A stretch of 64,000 nucleotides of DNA from Schizochytrium sp. TIO01 (lineage: Eukaryota; Sar; Bigyra; Thraustochytrida; Thraustochytriidae). The translations under genes were made by a program, and so were the position numbers. Below the pieces are notes generated by a model, which was given only the letters and a program-made list of their open reading frames with translations, was not told the origin of the DNA and did not search any database. Position 1 is the first letter of the stretch; the number at the start of each line of letters is the position of its first letter. This document shows, piece after piece, positions 11,902 to 23,668 of the stretch. The DNA lies in assembly GCA_004764695.1 (NCBI GenBank), contig SMSO01000037.1, positions 3,098,337-3,162,336 on the forward strand, read 5' to 3'.

Positions 11902-12906
11902 AATATTATTTTTAAAAAATTGAAAGGATGTTACATTCATGCCGCAGTTGTACAGTACAAGCATTTAGATGCATTACGATCTTAGTCTTCTCAAAGCATC
12001 ATTGATCGTTTATACTCCTTTGCATAGAAGGTAGGTCTCCCTGCTTGGTTTTAAAGTATAGATAGAGCGTCGTTCCTGTCTTTGCGGAAGATATTGGTTT
12101 CGTGTTGTGCTTGACCCAATTTTCAATTCAGGACAGGGATCAGAAATAAAACACGCTCTTTAGAGGAATGCATGGAGTCTTCACAAAGCAGGTATAAGAA
12201 AGTGCATTTCATTTCTCAGAAGGAATAGAACAAGAAGGTACGAGCTTACACGAGAAGAAGCAAACACCAGTACAAGAGCTAGATAGCAGGACAGAGTGCA
12301 TTGTAAATTGAAAGAATATAATAAAGGATCATCAGGATGTGTATACGTTACGTTATGATATTTATTGAAAAAGTGTTTTGGTGATCGTGAAAGGTACAAG
12401 AGCAAGAACAATGGACCAAAGTCAATTGAATTTACAATCCGCCAAAGCTCGAAGTCTTCTTTGGGAACCTCGCACTATCATATTAGATGCCTCCTGTTTC
12501 CTAAAGAGAATGCAACAGAAGACACAACATCAAGCTGCACAGGGCACCGCGATAGCTGGCTGCTACAATAACTGGGGTCGTAGAATGCTGATGTGATAAA
12601 CAACCCCATTCTTTTCAACAGCCAGATATAGCAGCTACAATGCCACCGACATTATACCCGGAGTGTATGTTAGAAGATGAAGAATTCTTCATCTCTACTA
12701 TTGTGATTGATCTTTCCGATGTGAGAAAGATGTCACGATGTGATTCGAGTTTTGTTGTTTTAGTTCCCAGACCATCAGCCCGATTCGTAGAAAGATTCGA
12801 CCAACCTGGATGGGGATTTGAGAATCAAAAGCAGTGTGTAGAAAGAGAAGGACAAGAAGTTAGTAGATTTCTACGAAAGAAATCTGCCTATCAAGAAAGA
12901 ATCGGC
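11902..12906. other. Convergent intergenic region
   Basis: This 1-kb interval between the lipase and pyruvate kinase 3' ends has only short, unsupported open frames. The one beginning at 12640 (+) runs antisense into the pyruvate kinase gene. No repeat array or RNA gene is visible. Confidence 0.6.
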
Positions 12907-14484
12907 TTACTCGATGAGGTCCTTGAGGTCCTCGTCGTCCTCAGCATCTCCCTCGCGCTTCTCAAAGGTGAGAACCTTGATCATGTTGGACTGTCCAGAC
13001 ACAGCATCGCGCATACCGTGCACGGCAACAAGCTGCTCGCCAGGCTGAAGCCAACCGAACTCGTGCGAGATCTCAGCTGCGCGAAGAAGAATTGAGTGCG
13101 TTCCAATCATGGAGCCCATGACGCGAGCGCGGCATCCACGGAGAAGTCCCTCACACTGGCGGGCCGCCTCGGGGTCGGCAGTGAGCACAAGGATAGGCAC
13201 AACGGGGCGGTACTTGGCAACAAGACGAGCGGTGGTACCGGTCTCAGTGAGCACAACGATGACCTTGGCGGACATATCCACGGCAGTCTTCACGGCAGAA
13301 CTCGCGACAGCCTCGGGGGTGTCGAGCGGGCATCCGTTGCGGAGGAGGCTAATTGTAGTGCGAGTGGCATCGTAGAGCTTGGAGTGGTTGACAGCGGACT
13401 CGGCCTCGCGGCAGATAGAGGCCATCATGGTCACAGCCTCAAGAGGGTAGGCACCACCGGCAGACTCACCACTGAGCATGACAGCGTCGGAGCCATCGAG
13501 GACGGCGTTGGCGACATCAGTGCACTCAGCGCGAGTGGGACGCGGTGCGTTGATCATGGACTCGAGCATCTGTGTGGCAGTGATGACGGGCTTACCGACG
13601 ACGTTGCAGCGGCGGATCATGTACTTCTGGGCGAGGAAGACGGCCTGGGAGCGAATCTCCATGCCGAGATCTCCGCGGGCAACCATGATACCGTCGGATG
13701 CCTCAAGAATCTCGTCAAAGTTCTGGAGACCAGCCTCGTTCTCGATCTTGGAAATGATCTTAATGTGACGTCCGCGAGCTCCGAGCACCTCGCGGATCTT
13801 GTGCACGTCAGAGGCACGCTGAACAAAGGAAGCCGCAACAAAGTCAACGTTGTGCACGACGCCGAAGTTCACAAGATCGTTCTCGTCCTTCTCACCAATA
13901 GTGGGGAGGTCGACTTCCACGCCGGGAAGGTTCATGTTCTTGCGCTCAGAGAGCTTGCCGGAGTTGAGCATCTCGACAATGATGGAGTCCTCGAGAACCT
14001 CGACAACCTTCATGGTCAAGGATCCATCAGCAGCAAGGATGGTGCCGCCGACCTTGACGGATTTGCAGAGGCCCTTGTATGAGCATGCGAACTTCTTCTC
14101 GTCACCCTTGAACTCGTAGTCGGTGGTGATCTCGACATGGGCACCCTTCTGAAGCATAACGTGGTCTCCGTTGGCAAGGAAACCCGTGCGGACCTCGGGG
14201 CCCTTGGTGTCGAGGAGCACGGCGACCTGGCGGTCGGGGCGCTCAGCGGCGGCAGCGCGGATGTTGGCGAGGGTGTTAGCGTGCGTGGCGTGGTCTCCGT
14301 GGGAGAAGTTGAGGCGGCAGACGTTCATGCCGGCGTCAATCATCTTGACGAGCATGTCCTTGTCCCAACTGGAGGGTCCGATCGTGCACACGATCTTAGT
14401 CTTGCGCTCGCCGGTGGCGGGAGTCAGGATCGACTCGAGAGAGATGCCGCTGTTGCGGAGCGTGTGCGAGGCGTCGCTCATCAT
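12907..14484 (-). CDS. PK: Pyruvate kinase
   Basis: The 525-residue enzyme transfers phosphate from phosphoenolpyruvate to ADP, the last step of glycolysis, and is probably cytosolic as no targeting sequence is evident. Seen motifs are KIVCTIGPSS (30-39), RLNFSHG (57-63), LDTKGPEVRTG (91-101), the catalytic-lysine segment IISKIENEAG (K246), MVARGDLGMEI (267-277) and VITATQMLESM. Length is normal for the family. Codon use is strongly GC- and C-ending compared with neighbours, as expected of a highly expressed gene, and this produces long antisense open frames. Two ATGs are adjacent at the start (14484). A candidate leader intron lies just upstream at 14489-14759. It is convergent with the lipase. 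Confidence 0.97.
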   Translation of the reverse strand: MMSDASHTLRNSGISLESILTPATGERKTKIVCTIGPSSWDKDMLVKMIDAGMNVCRLNFSHGDHATHANTLANIRAAAAERPDRQVAVLLDTKGPEVRTGFLANGDHVMLQKGAHVEITTDYEFKGDEKKFACSYKGLCKSVKVGGTILAADGSLTMKVVEVLEDSIIVEMLNSGKLSERKNMNLPGVEVDLPTIGEKDENDLVNFGVVHNVDFVAASFVQRASDVHKIREVLGARGRHIKIISKIENEAGLQNFDEILEASDGIMVARGDLGMEIRSQAVFLAQKYMIRRCNVVGKPVITATQMLESMINAPRPTRAECTDVANAVLDGSDAVMLSGESAGGAYPLEAVTMMASICREAESAVNHSKLYDATRTTISLLRNGCPLDTPEAVASSAVKTAVDMSAKVIVVLTETGTTARLVAKYRPVVPILVLTADPEAARQCEGLLRGCRARVMGSMIGTHSILLRAAEISHEFGWLQPGEQLVAVHGMRDAVSGQSNMIKVLTFEKREGDAEDDEDLKDLIE

Positions 14485-14488
14485 CTTG

Positions 14489-14759
14489 CTAGAGGGGTGA
14501 AGAAGATACTTAGCTTCAAGAGTCCACGAACGAAGAAGGAAGAGTGAAGAGTTAGCGGCGGCTGCTGCTGCTGCTAGTCGTTTGCTGATAAAGCAAGGAG
14601 GGGGGGCTGCGGCACTCGCGGGAGCAGAGTGCTGAGCTGAGTTTGGCGTTTGGGTTCTGCCGCAGTTGACGAGCGAGCGATGGATCGATCAGCTCCGTCG
14701 ACGACGATGTATGAATCAACAATTTTTAGTTTTAGTTTTAGTTTTCGTGAGAAACTTAC
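14489..14759 (-). other. Candidate 5' UTR intron of pyruvate kinase
   Basis: On the minus strand a consensus donor GTAAGT begins at 14759. A pyrimidine-rich acceptor, TTCTTCACCCCTCTAG, ends at 14489, four bases before the ATG. The 271-bp interval has GT-AG ends and sits in the 5' leader. Leader introns close to the start codon are common in highly expressed eukaryotic genes. No transcript evidence is available, so this is inference from splice-site quality and position. Confidence 0.4.
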
Positions 14760-15334
14760 AACTTTGAAAAACAAAAACCATAACAATAACAATAATAAAA
14801 ACTTAATTTAAAAAAAAAAAAAAAATACTGCTAAGCTAATAAACTGGCTTCTAGTGATACTTTCGATAGTATGATTACTCAAACGTTTCTTTTTAAAGCA
14901 ATTTATATTTATATTTAAAAATAAATAAATAATAATAATATCAATCATAGACAAAACTTTTAAAATCGAGCGATTGCTTTGAATAAGAAATGAGGACCCT
15001 TACACTTTTCACTAGGCAGTGCATAGGCTCTCTGCAACACTGTGCGATTTGCCCATTTGCATTCTTGTGAATGGCAGGTCAGAATAAGGCACGAAAATGC
15101 CCTACAATGCGGAGCCGCACCGCCGAAAATATTTAGCCAAAGCATCGGAGCGGAAATCCCAGGGCTTGGAGTTCTCGACCATAGGTCAAACTTCTTTGAA
15201 AATGCCTGACTCGGGTTTATTTGCTTGTTCACGAGGCGAGGGAATGCGACGGTGACCAAATGATCTTGCTTTGGGTGTACACATTTATACCATTTTTTTT
15301 TTTAATTTACTCTAGATAGAGTAAATGAAAAAAT

Positions 15335-15370
15335 AAACAAACAAACAAACAAACAAACAAACAAACAAAC
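15335..15370. repeat. (AAAC)n microsatellite
   Basis: About nine tandem copies of AAAC in an AT-rich non-coding stretch, preceded by a poly(T) run near 15292-15302. Confidence 0.9.
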
Positions 15371-15862
15371 TTAAGTTTGAAGGCCTTCTTTCCTTAATCG
15401 TAAAATGAAACTTTCAAGATTGGCTTTCTGCGATGCCAAAAGAAAACTGAGAAGAACCGGCGAAGCCGTCTATTATTCTTCAAACCCACGCGCTTCGAGA
15501 ACCAATCGGGACCGGTCATTACATTAGCTCGCCAAGCGCCCTTTTGGAGCGCTCCTCTTCCAGTCATGCTCAGCCTAAAGTAGACAGCTCAAAAGCTCTC
15601 CTAATCGCAGAAAGCTCAGAAGTCCCAGTCTCAATCAACTCTGTTCGATTTACTTCTCAAAGTTCACCCCTCTTTTTTAAAGCAGCAATCTCACTCTAAT
15701 AAACAACGCTTTCCCAACTATTTATACTATTTATTTATCGTCTACCTTATTTACCACTTCGAAAGACTTCTTTAAATATTTTAACTTATTTCTAAAAATA
15801 AAATGTTCTTTCCATTTATCGTTGTGACTGTGAAGGTCCTAAAAAGCCCGTCAAAGCTTGCT

Positions 15863-15888
15863 CTTCTTTCTTTCTTTCTTTCTTTCTC
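15863..15888. repeat. (CTTT)n microsatellite
   Basis: About six copies of CTTT forming a short pyrimidine-only tract in non-coding sequence. Confidence 0.85.
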
Positions 15889-16027
15889 TCTTCCCTTCAT
15901 TACGTTTCCTTCCACGTAACAGCACGTAACTTCTATACATTTCACAGACACAGCGATTGGTCAACATCGCTTCATTGGGCATGTTCGATAAACTAAAATC
16001 ATCCTCTCAATGAAAACTAACATTGAA

Positions 16028-16030
<3 letters not shown>

Positions 16031-16066
<36 letters not shown>

Positions 16067-16067
16067 A
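16031..16067. repeat. (CAA)n trinucleotide repeat
   Basis: Twelve uninterrupted CAA triplets. They are flanked by stop codons and AT-rich DNA, so they do not appear to encode polyglutamine. Confidence 0.9.
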
Positions 16068-16472
16068 ACCATTAACCTTTAAACATCGTTTGTTTTCATT
16101 GATAAACAGTAAAATAAAAGCGCCAACACTTTAATTATTCGACACCTCTTAACAAACAATTAACAACATCACAGCCTTCGCTCATTCTCTCTTTGTGCCT
16201 CCTCCTCGCCTCTTTTGTGCCCTCTCTCTCTGCGTCGCTGCTTCTCATTCATGTGACGCGCCCACGCCCGATGGGACACACTCTCTGTGTCGAGGGGGCA
16301 GTCGCGGAGTCTTTTGGGACAGCTCCAGAGGCCACGAAGAAAGAACTTGTTTGCGGGAGCAGCAATGATGAGATGGTCCACGATCTCCTCTGCGGCCTGC
16401 TCTCGCGCGGCCTCGAGGCCTCAGCGCCGACGCAGCCGCGCTGCCTAGCGAAGGAGCGCCAAGAGACGCGCA

Positions 16473-16497
16473 GCTAGCTAGCTAGCTAGCTAGCTAG
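16473..16497. repeat. (GCTA)n palindromic microsatellite
   Basis: Six copies of GCTA. The unit phase AGCT/CTAG is self-complementary, so the whole run can fold into a hairpin. It ends a GC-rich island that begins near 16290. Confidence 0.9.
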
Positions 16498-19400
16498 AAT
16501 GATAGACTGATAGACAGAAGGTGCCTATTGGTTTGCCAAGCGCTGGATTCTGCGACGAAGAAGATGAGCTCATCAACGCCGCCCTTCGAGAGCTCCGGAG
16601 GGAAGGGAGGCCACGCGAGACCGGCAAAGGGCGCGGAGGAAGGCAGGCAGGCCGGCGCTGATGCAGGGCGGAGCAGAGAGCGGCTGGCTAGGCGGGCAGC
16701 GAGTCTCAATTCAAGTCGAGGCCTGGTTATCTTTGCCAGGACTCGGAGAGATAACGCAGATAGATATTCGTTAACTGTACATATACAGATATAGAGAGAG
16801 AGAGAAATTCATTCTTCTTGGTAAATTAAAGTAAATAGTTATAATTAAAAGTTAATGTGCACTTTGAGAAACCCTTACTATTTTATCATCTTATTTAATT
16901 TTATTTTTAAAATAAAGTAAATAAATAAAAATATTAAAATATGTGCATATACACATACATAAATAACTTGAATGGGATTATTTGCGTCGAAGAATCGATG
17001 TGATCTTGATAGAATCCTGCGGATTCCAGGCACTCAAGGCCCGTGAAACTCGCTCGCTAAAGCTGGAGAGTCTTAAGAATGGAGTTCAACGTCAAGCCTC
17101 GGCTGTCTGCGTATGCCTTTGCTCTTTAGCCCTCACGCCCCATGTGCACTCGACCCGGCAAATGGCGAAAGATGTGAAGCAGTCGCACACTCATCCAAAG
17201 AAAAAAAATTAACAATCAATCGAAATAGCAACGCACGGAAAGGGGCAAAAACGGGCAAATCTTTGGCGGGCGCCCCGACAGAGTAAACTTGTAGTAAACC
17301 GCAAAGACAATTATGTTATGCCCCTGAGCATCTCATTCTCATTCGACCCTTCTCTTACTTTAGTAGTGTGCGTTATTCACAGCTCTGGGACTAATTATAA
17401 TTAATACTAGCTGAAAAGAAGAAAGTGTATGCAGAGTGAGAACGCTAAGAACGCTCTGCAGAGAAGGCTTCTTTCCGCTCGATAATTTTATCTTATCTCT
17501 ACGTGGCTTTGGTCAGCCAATGCCACGATTGTATAAAGCGCGATGGGACGTTTAGCCGCTAAAGAAAATCGACGTATATATGCAGGTCCTCGAGCTGCTC
17601 CAGCGGCTTCAGGGCTGCTTGCGATCAATAATGGGTACAGGTTGCACGACGAGTTCATCGAGATTGATCTGGGAGATAGAAGAACAGAACGTTCTGTGCG
17701 AGCGGCACCAATTTTCTGTGGTCGGGGCATTGCAGGAGTCGAGTGAGCGAGAGACCCAAAAGACACTCGAAGATCCCTCAAAGGCCGTCGCAGATGCCGA
17801 CGTCGTCGTTGCACTTACTGCCGAAGTTGGTTGCGGATTGGATTTTTGATGATGACCTAGCTGATGTATTTGTCACAGTAGAGAGTAGCAACCAGCAAGG
17901 GAACAACAGGGTTTTGATAAATTCTTGAAAATGAGATAGCGCAACCTACTTCTAGATAGAATCAACTGAGGATGACGCAGGGCTTTTGTGGGAGCGTTAC
18001 GATTGATGCCTGTGAATCAATTTAAAAGTTCTTGTGGGAAGGTACCTACTAGCTAGCTATGATGATGTACCTTTTTACTTATTCTAGCTTGACCCAAGTT
18101 TATTTCTTTATTTATGCATATACATTAAAGAAAAGGATTTAGTTTGTTTTTAATTGAATCGTCAGCGCGAGGACCTAGACAAGATAACGAAGCGGATTAA
18201 TCAGTTGTGGCCCCTCTGAGCGACTTTAGAGGCGAGGAATGTTTTGAATTGGCGCCGCTGCTATGTAGATCGCAAGTTGGTTCAAGCCCATGTACAAGCC
18301 CTTTCGATACAACTCAGGGATTCGGGGGAGGTAAAAGTTAAACGTCAATATATGAATAGAATTATGATCGCGCATTATCGGATAAGCGGATAGCACTTAC
18401 TTTTAAAGACCGTTCAAAGGCATGCAACGAGTTCCTGCCTAAAGGTCCAGTCGTCACCAGCGGCACTGCTTAGTTGCCAAGGGCCGTATTATTATGAAAG
18501 CATCACCCCCCCCCCACACACACGATATTGCGTAGAGCCAAAACTAACTATGGGACTCTTGCCACCTTTGCGCCTTCAATAACTGATGGAGATGCGGATG
18601 CTAGTGAAGCATTAGTTTATAAGAATGCCACGTACGCAATCAACACAATCACTCTTCAAAGATTTTGTTTTATTCGTGGCGGGGCGCAGCTGTCTCTATG
18701 ATAAAACAATGGTTTAACTTGCTTTGGACTGAGAGAATATGTCCCCATCTTGACGTTCGTAGCAGGAATAGCGTGCCAAGCCCGGCCTCGTGTGTCTCCA
18801 CTGAAGTGCAGCCCACTGTAAGTCAGGATTCTTTCACAAATTTGAAAAACAGCTTCCTCGTAAGAAAAAATATCCTAGAGGTATATGTTAGGAAACTAAT
18901 GCTACAGATTTTTTAATTAGATTATCTCTTTTATAATCAAAGAATGCAATTTGTCCTTTTCAGCTGTGAGGGACTTCACAAACAAGAAATCTGTGTGAGA
19001 CTATGTATATAATATAAAATTCTAAAAAGAATATGGGGACCCATTCTAGGTTATACGAGTTCCCAGGGAAACCAAAGGCGTTCTCATGTGAATCGTATTG
19101 AGAATCTGTTTTCTAGGCCCTTGTGAGAGTCCCCGCAGACAGAAAAATCGTTTGTGTGAATCAAGGTCTAAAAACGAGCTATAGAATTCAGTTTTGCAAC
19201 ATCATGATTATATATCACTGTTTAGGACCATATCTGTCAAAGACAGAATGAAAATTGGATCTGCAGTATATGCGAAATGACGCTCTTTAAACACCTTCGC
19301 ATGGGAACCAGACGTGACCTACAAAGCAGGGTTACTGAAGAAGCGAAAACGCCACTAGTTACCCTTTAGCAGTAAACCTGAATGCGGATTGTGTACATCA

Positions 19401-21194
19401 AGACATGGGCGTTTCTATTGTCATTATTCAAAACTGCGAAACAAGATTTGAAATCTTTCCAAAGAACTACAACGACATCATTGTGTTTTCTTCTCATCGC
19501 TGCTCGTCTGTCCCATCCTAGGATGCAGATTTTGTCAAATGATGTGATTCGAAGCCCCGAATATGTATTATCGCTGTCGAGAATATATTGGCACAGCCAT
19601 TTCGATAATTGAACATCACAGATAATTAAGATCTCTACATGTCTCTCGCGAGTCATGCCGAGGTCGCAGATCGCGACAGCATCTATCTCCAAAGATCAAG
19701 TCAGCCTCAAGTCTCGGCATTTCAATTGCACTGTACCTATCAACTAGAACCAACAGTATCCCAGATCGGTGGTCTCCGCCGAAACCCCGCGCAAAGCTCT
19801 TCGATTCCCCTTTCCCCCAGCACCAGAATGCTTCACCTTTCACGCTCACCACCAATAAGTTTCTTCTGAGGTGATAGTCGGTGTCGCGTCGATGGACGCC
19901 CTTCCCATCTCAATAAAGTCAGCTTTGCTCACGTTTCTCACTTGCCTCTGGCGCAGTCAGTCTACTCTACTCGCGCTTCTACTTCAATCTATCCACGCTC
20001 CACCAACCCAGCCGCTTTGACTTCTTTCTTCAACCTCCTTCAACCTCCTTCGAGTCAGCGAAGAACAGTTCGGAGCTCTGGCGGGAACCAGAGAACGCAC
20101 TTGCCTGTGTTTTCCTCTCACCCCTCTAGTCCTACCACTGGCCCTATCGGACTCCTAGTAGCCGCTGTAAATCAAAAGTAACCTCTCTCATTTAAAGTGA
20201 GTTCCGCGGAGGTTTTTCTCGCCCGGTCTCTTTCTCCCCTTTTCAAAAGAATTTGTTACTTTTAGATTTTAATTCACTTTCTTTCTTTCAAACAAAAAAA
20301 AATATCAATTAAAGTTAAGAACTTTATTTTTTTTTTAATCTAATCTAAATTAAAACGCTTTGTCTGAGGGTACTGATGTTACCGGTTTATGTAGTGGCCC
20401 CTAGAGGTCGATTCGATTTGAAAAGAAGGAATCTTTAAGGAGAATGGCGATTCTTGTTTTTGTTTTTAGTTTAAAATAAAAAGTGGGCCTTCTTTCTTAT
20501 TGCGGAATCAATAAATCAACGAATCAACAAATCAATAAATGATACAATCAATGAATAATGCTGCTCGGTTCAAGATCGGGAATAGAAGTCCAGAGCGCCT
20601 TTCGTGAATGATCAGAGGCGTTTCGAAAGTCTCGCGATATCCTCAATTGGCGACGAGCGAAGACGGAATCATTGGAGCACAGGGTATCATCAGGGCGACT
20701 TTTGCAGAATGCTGCGAAACAATGAGTCGTCGCTCTGTTAGGTGAAGCAACGAATGCGTCTCCAAATCGCTCGAAAGTGAAAGAAGTTGATGAAGCAATC
20801 AAAACCTTCACCAAGGTGGAAACCTTCAACTAACCGCGCACTGATCCCGACTAGTGCACGACGAGGCCTCCTCTGGCAGTCTAAAAGCAGACGAGCACGC
20901 GAACAGCTTGAAACGAACAGCTCGGCTGCGAGCTCTGGAGTGCCTTCGGTCCCCAAGACAGGACATATAGATGGCGATGAGACTTGCGAAAGCACCTCGA
21001 AGAGGCACCCCATCCCGTCTGCTGCTGCCTGCGTCCAGGACTTGCAAGGCAAGCAAGCACTGCGCGTAGTTGGAGGTGAACGTGGCGGTGATGGCGATGT
21101 CAATGTCGGACTTATCCAGCTCAGGAAGCAGAACAAAGCGAGGCCCGAGCAGGTCCGAGTGAACCCCGCCAACGATCCAACAGCACCGCATTTG

Positions 21195-21319
21195 TTCATT
21201 CATTCATTCATTTCTTTCTTTCTTTCTTTCGTTCGTTCGTTCGTTCGCTCATTCGTTCTTTCTTCTTTCTTTCTCTTTCTTTCTTATTGATATCTATCTA
21301 TCTATCTATTTATTTATTA
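21195..21319. repeat. Compound tetranucleotide tract
   Basis: Consecutive short arrays of different tetramers follow one another without spacers: CATT, CTTT, CGTT, a short CATT return, CTTT variants, then TATC and TATT. Each block differs from the next by one base per unit, as if successive point mutations were amplified by slippage. Confidence 0.9.
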
Positions 21320-21411
21320 TAATAATTGTATCTATTAAAAGCACCGCTTATTGAAAGTATAGAACAAGTTGTGAATGTAATTGTTAAAGTTAAAGTTTTA
21401 AAGAGGAATGA

Positions 21412-21473
21412 TTTCTTTTGTTTTCTTTTGTTTTCTTTTGTTTTCTTTTGTTTTCTTTTGTTTTCTTTTGTTT
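21412..21473. repeat. Decamer array (TTTTCTTTTG)6
   Basis: Five perfect and one imperfect 10-bp units in tandem. The minus strand gives a spurious Lys-rich peptide. The 10-bp period is close to one DNA helical turn, and the tract is strongly strand-asymmetric. Confidence 0.92.
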
Positions 21474-22834
21474 AGTTTCTAAATTAATAGATAAAGCATT
21501 TTGTAAGCGTCGAGGAGACTTGGGGAGAACTGGTCGAGATGACAAGTTTAGCTTTGATTCATAAAGATCCTGCGGCAAGTGTTGACAGCGTGGCACGCCT
21601 TCTTCTTCACAACGACGGGATACGCAACTTGGAAAACGAGTCCTAACACGCGAAAGAGCAAACGGCTAAGATGCTGGTATGTAAGCGGGACGTATGATCT
21701 TCTACTAGTGCGCCGTATTACAAAGTTAACTTGGGAGACCATCGATAGCGCAATCACTTGGTAATTGGAGAGAGAACCGTTCTCTCGAAAGATATTTTCT
21801 TAATGAATATGGATGGCAGATTGAGGATTCCGCTGGTGATTATTCTACACATGTGTAAGAACCTAAGCTTGGAACAATGGCAACAGTATTTAGATCATAT
21901 CTGAATACGTGGAAGAAGGCCTTCGTCATGAACACGTAGGCGTCGATACGTTTTTACTTCTCAACATGCAACTTATACCTGCTTATGTTCTGCCATCCCT
22001 AACCTTTGAGAACCTTTAAATCCAGCATTCGCTATTTTGTAATCACTTTCTTATGCCACATATACAAATTATTTTTTATCTCCATCTTTCTCATTTTCTT
22101 TCCTTTTTACTCCATTACTTTTCATTTTTATAAGTCATGAAGTACTACAGCTATCCAAACAAATGTCTATGACGAAGGTTATAGGTTCTGGTTTTTTCTT
22201 TTCAACAAGATGTATAAGATGTGCCTTATATGCAGTAGCGTTTTGTCGTTGTCCGAACTTGAAAACCTCTCTTGCCTATAGCAGCATCATAATGTGGCCT
22301 CCTCCCCAAAGATTTCAATCTGACAGCGTAAGCACCAGATCGACTTTTCAATAGTCTTTTGGCACTTCATTTCTTTTCGATTCTCCACTTCTATGCAAGT
22401 TCCTCTTGTTTCTTCATCGTGTTTTTGTTGTTGTTTAAACTAAATATTTTTATTTTTATTTTGTTAAAACATAGTATTCTTTCATTAAGTCCTTCCCTTC
22501 CCCTTGCCTTGTTGACAGCAATTACCTTCTGTTCCTCTATTTACAAAAGCTCGACTCGTCATCCATCGTGGCGAGTCCGCATTCCAACTCGACGCTGGTT
22601 TATAATCAAATAAACAAACAACTATAACTTCATATGCAAACCTCAACCAAGCACCTGAGTAGAATCTGAAGTGCACATCATCATCGTCGAATCACCATCA
22701 ATCAAGCTTCTCATGGCCTCCTTTTATTCAACCATCGACACATCAGTTCGGCCTTCAATCAATCAATCAATCAGTCAATCAAAGCAAGCAAGTCAAGTTT
22801 CTTACAATAAATGATGATGCGACGACAATGCTTC

Positions 22835-22858
22835 CTCACTCACTCACTCACTCACTCT
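22835..22858. repeat. (ACTC)n microsatellite
   Basis: Five to six tandem ACTC units in non-coding sequence. A degenerate (AATC)n stretch lies about 70 bases upstream. Confidence 0.85.
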
Positions 22859-22944
22859 CTTGAAATATGAACACCTCAAACAAATCCCATCTCCATCGCC
22901 ATCATCTCATCAACTATCCGAGCTCTGCTCAATCAATCATGTCT

Positions 22945-23108
22945 CCATTCATTCCTTCCTTCATTCATTCATTCATTGACATTGATTGATTGATTGATTC
23001 ATTGAATCATAGATTGAATCATTGATTGATTGATTGATTCATTGAATCATAGATTGAATCATTGACATTGATTGATTCATTGAATCATTGATTGAATCAT
23101 TCATTCAT
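22945..23108. repeat. ATTC/ATTG repeat cluster with a perfect 40-bp tandem duplication
   Basis: A run of CATT units leads into two identical 40-bp units at 22981-23020 and 23021-23060, followed by a degenerate third copy at about 23061-23100. Each 40-mer begins with ATTGATTG steps and contains GATTCATTGAATC, a near-perfect inverted repeat. The array therefore combines a short period, a long period and hairpin potential. Confidence 0.92.
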
Positions 23109-23528
23109 TTGTCTGTCTCTTTGTTTGTTTGCTGTTTGTTTGATCATCTGATATTTTGCCGCCTTCGCACCGACTCGGACGATTGTCGGCGGCAGCTCCT
23201 CGGGATCGCGTCAGCGCCCGCCCATGTCACCGCCATCCGCTACCTCCCTCGCTCTACGTCCAAATCGGCGACGAGGGCGTAGAGGCGCGGCTCCTGGCTA
23301 CCCCGGGGAGCGACCCTGTCACGAGCAAGGCCTCGCTCTGCACGTTGCCGATCTCCAAGTCGCCCACCGCCACGCTCGCCGAGACCTCCTTCGAGAGAAG
23401 GCGCTTGGCGCACAAGTGGGTACACACTGGGAGAAAGGGGTGCGCGGGTACACACGGGGTGCGCGGGAGGACCTGGCGATGATTGGCGCTGGGACTCTGG
23501 AATTGTGGAGAAGAAATGGGAAATGAAG

Positions 23529-23568
23529 AGAGTGAGTGAGTGAGTGAGTGAGTGAGTGAGTGAGTGAG
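23529..23568. repeat. (GTGA)n microsatellite upstream of ESF2/ABT1
   Basis: About ten GTGA units end roughly 100 bases before the ATG of the ESF2/ABT1-like gene, so the array probably lies in its promoter or 5' UTR. GTG codons in it artificially extend the downstream reading frame. Confidence 0.92.
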
Positions 23569-23668
23569 AGAAGAATATACAAGAGCGGCAAAACCAAGAA
23601 GCGGCCTTGGCTGGCAGAGATTCGCTTGCTCGTTGTGGCCGGCAGCATCGATTGGCGGTGCAGCAAGG

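Larger units (their letters stand above)
14485..23668. other. 9-kb gene desert with many microsatellites
   Basis: After the pyruvate kinase leader no open frame in this interval has recognisable domains, and most open frames overlap others on both strands. The sequence alternates AT-rich stretches with short GC-rich islands (about 16290-16720 and 23150-23480). It holds the arrays listed separately: (AAAC)n, (CTTT)n, (CAA)n, (GCTA)n, a compound tetranucleotide tract, a decamer array, a 40-bp tandem repeat and (GTGA)n. No transposase, reverse transcriptase, LTR pair or tRNA was recognised. Long non-coding transcripts or decayed elements cannot be excluded. Confidence 0.55.

Noticed and set aside
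12640..13095. 151-residue plus-strand open frame
   Set aside because: Its second half is antisense to the pyruvate kinase C-terminus and the first half has no domain.
13096..14082. 328-residue plus-strand open frame opposite pyruvate kinase, with two more at 13109-14547
   Set aside because: They are exact antisense shadows of a strongly codon-biased gene. Their Gly/His/Asp/Leu-rich, domain-free composition is what the complement of such codons produces.
20738..21290. Overlapping frames of 125-167 residues on both strands
   Set aside because: No domain, conflicting strands, and one ends in a tetranucleotide repeat.
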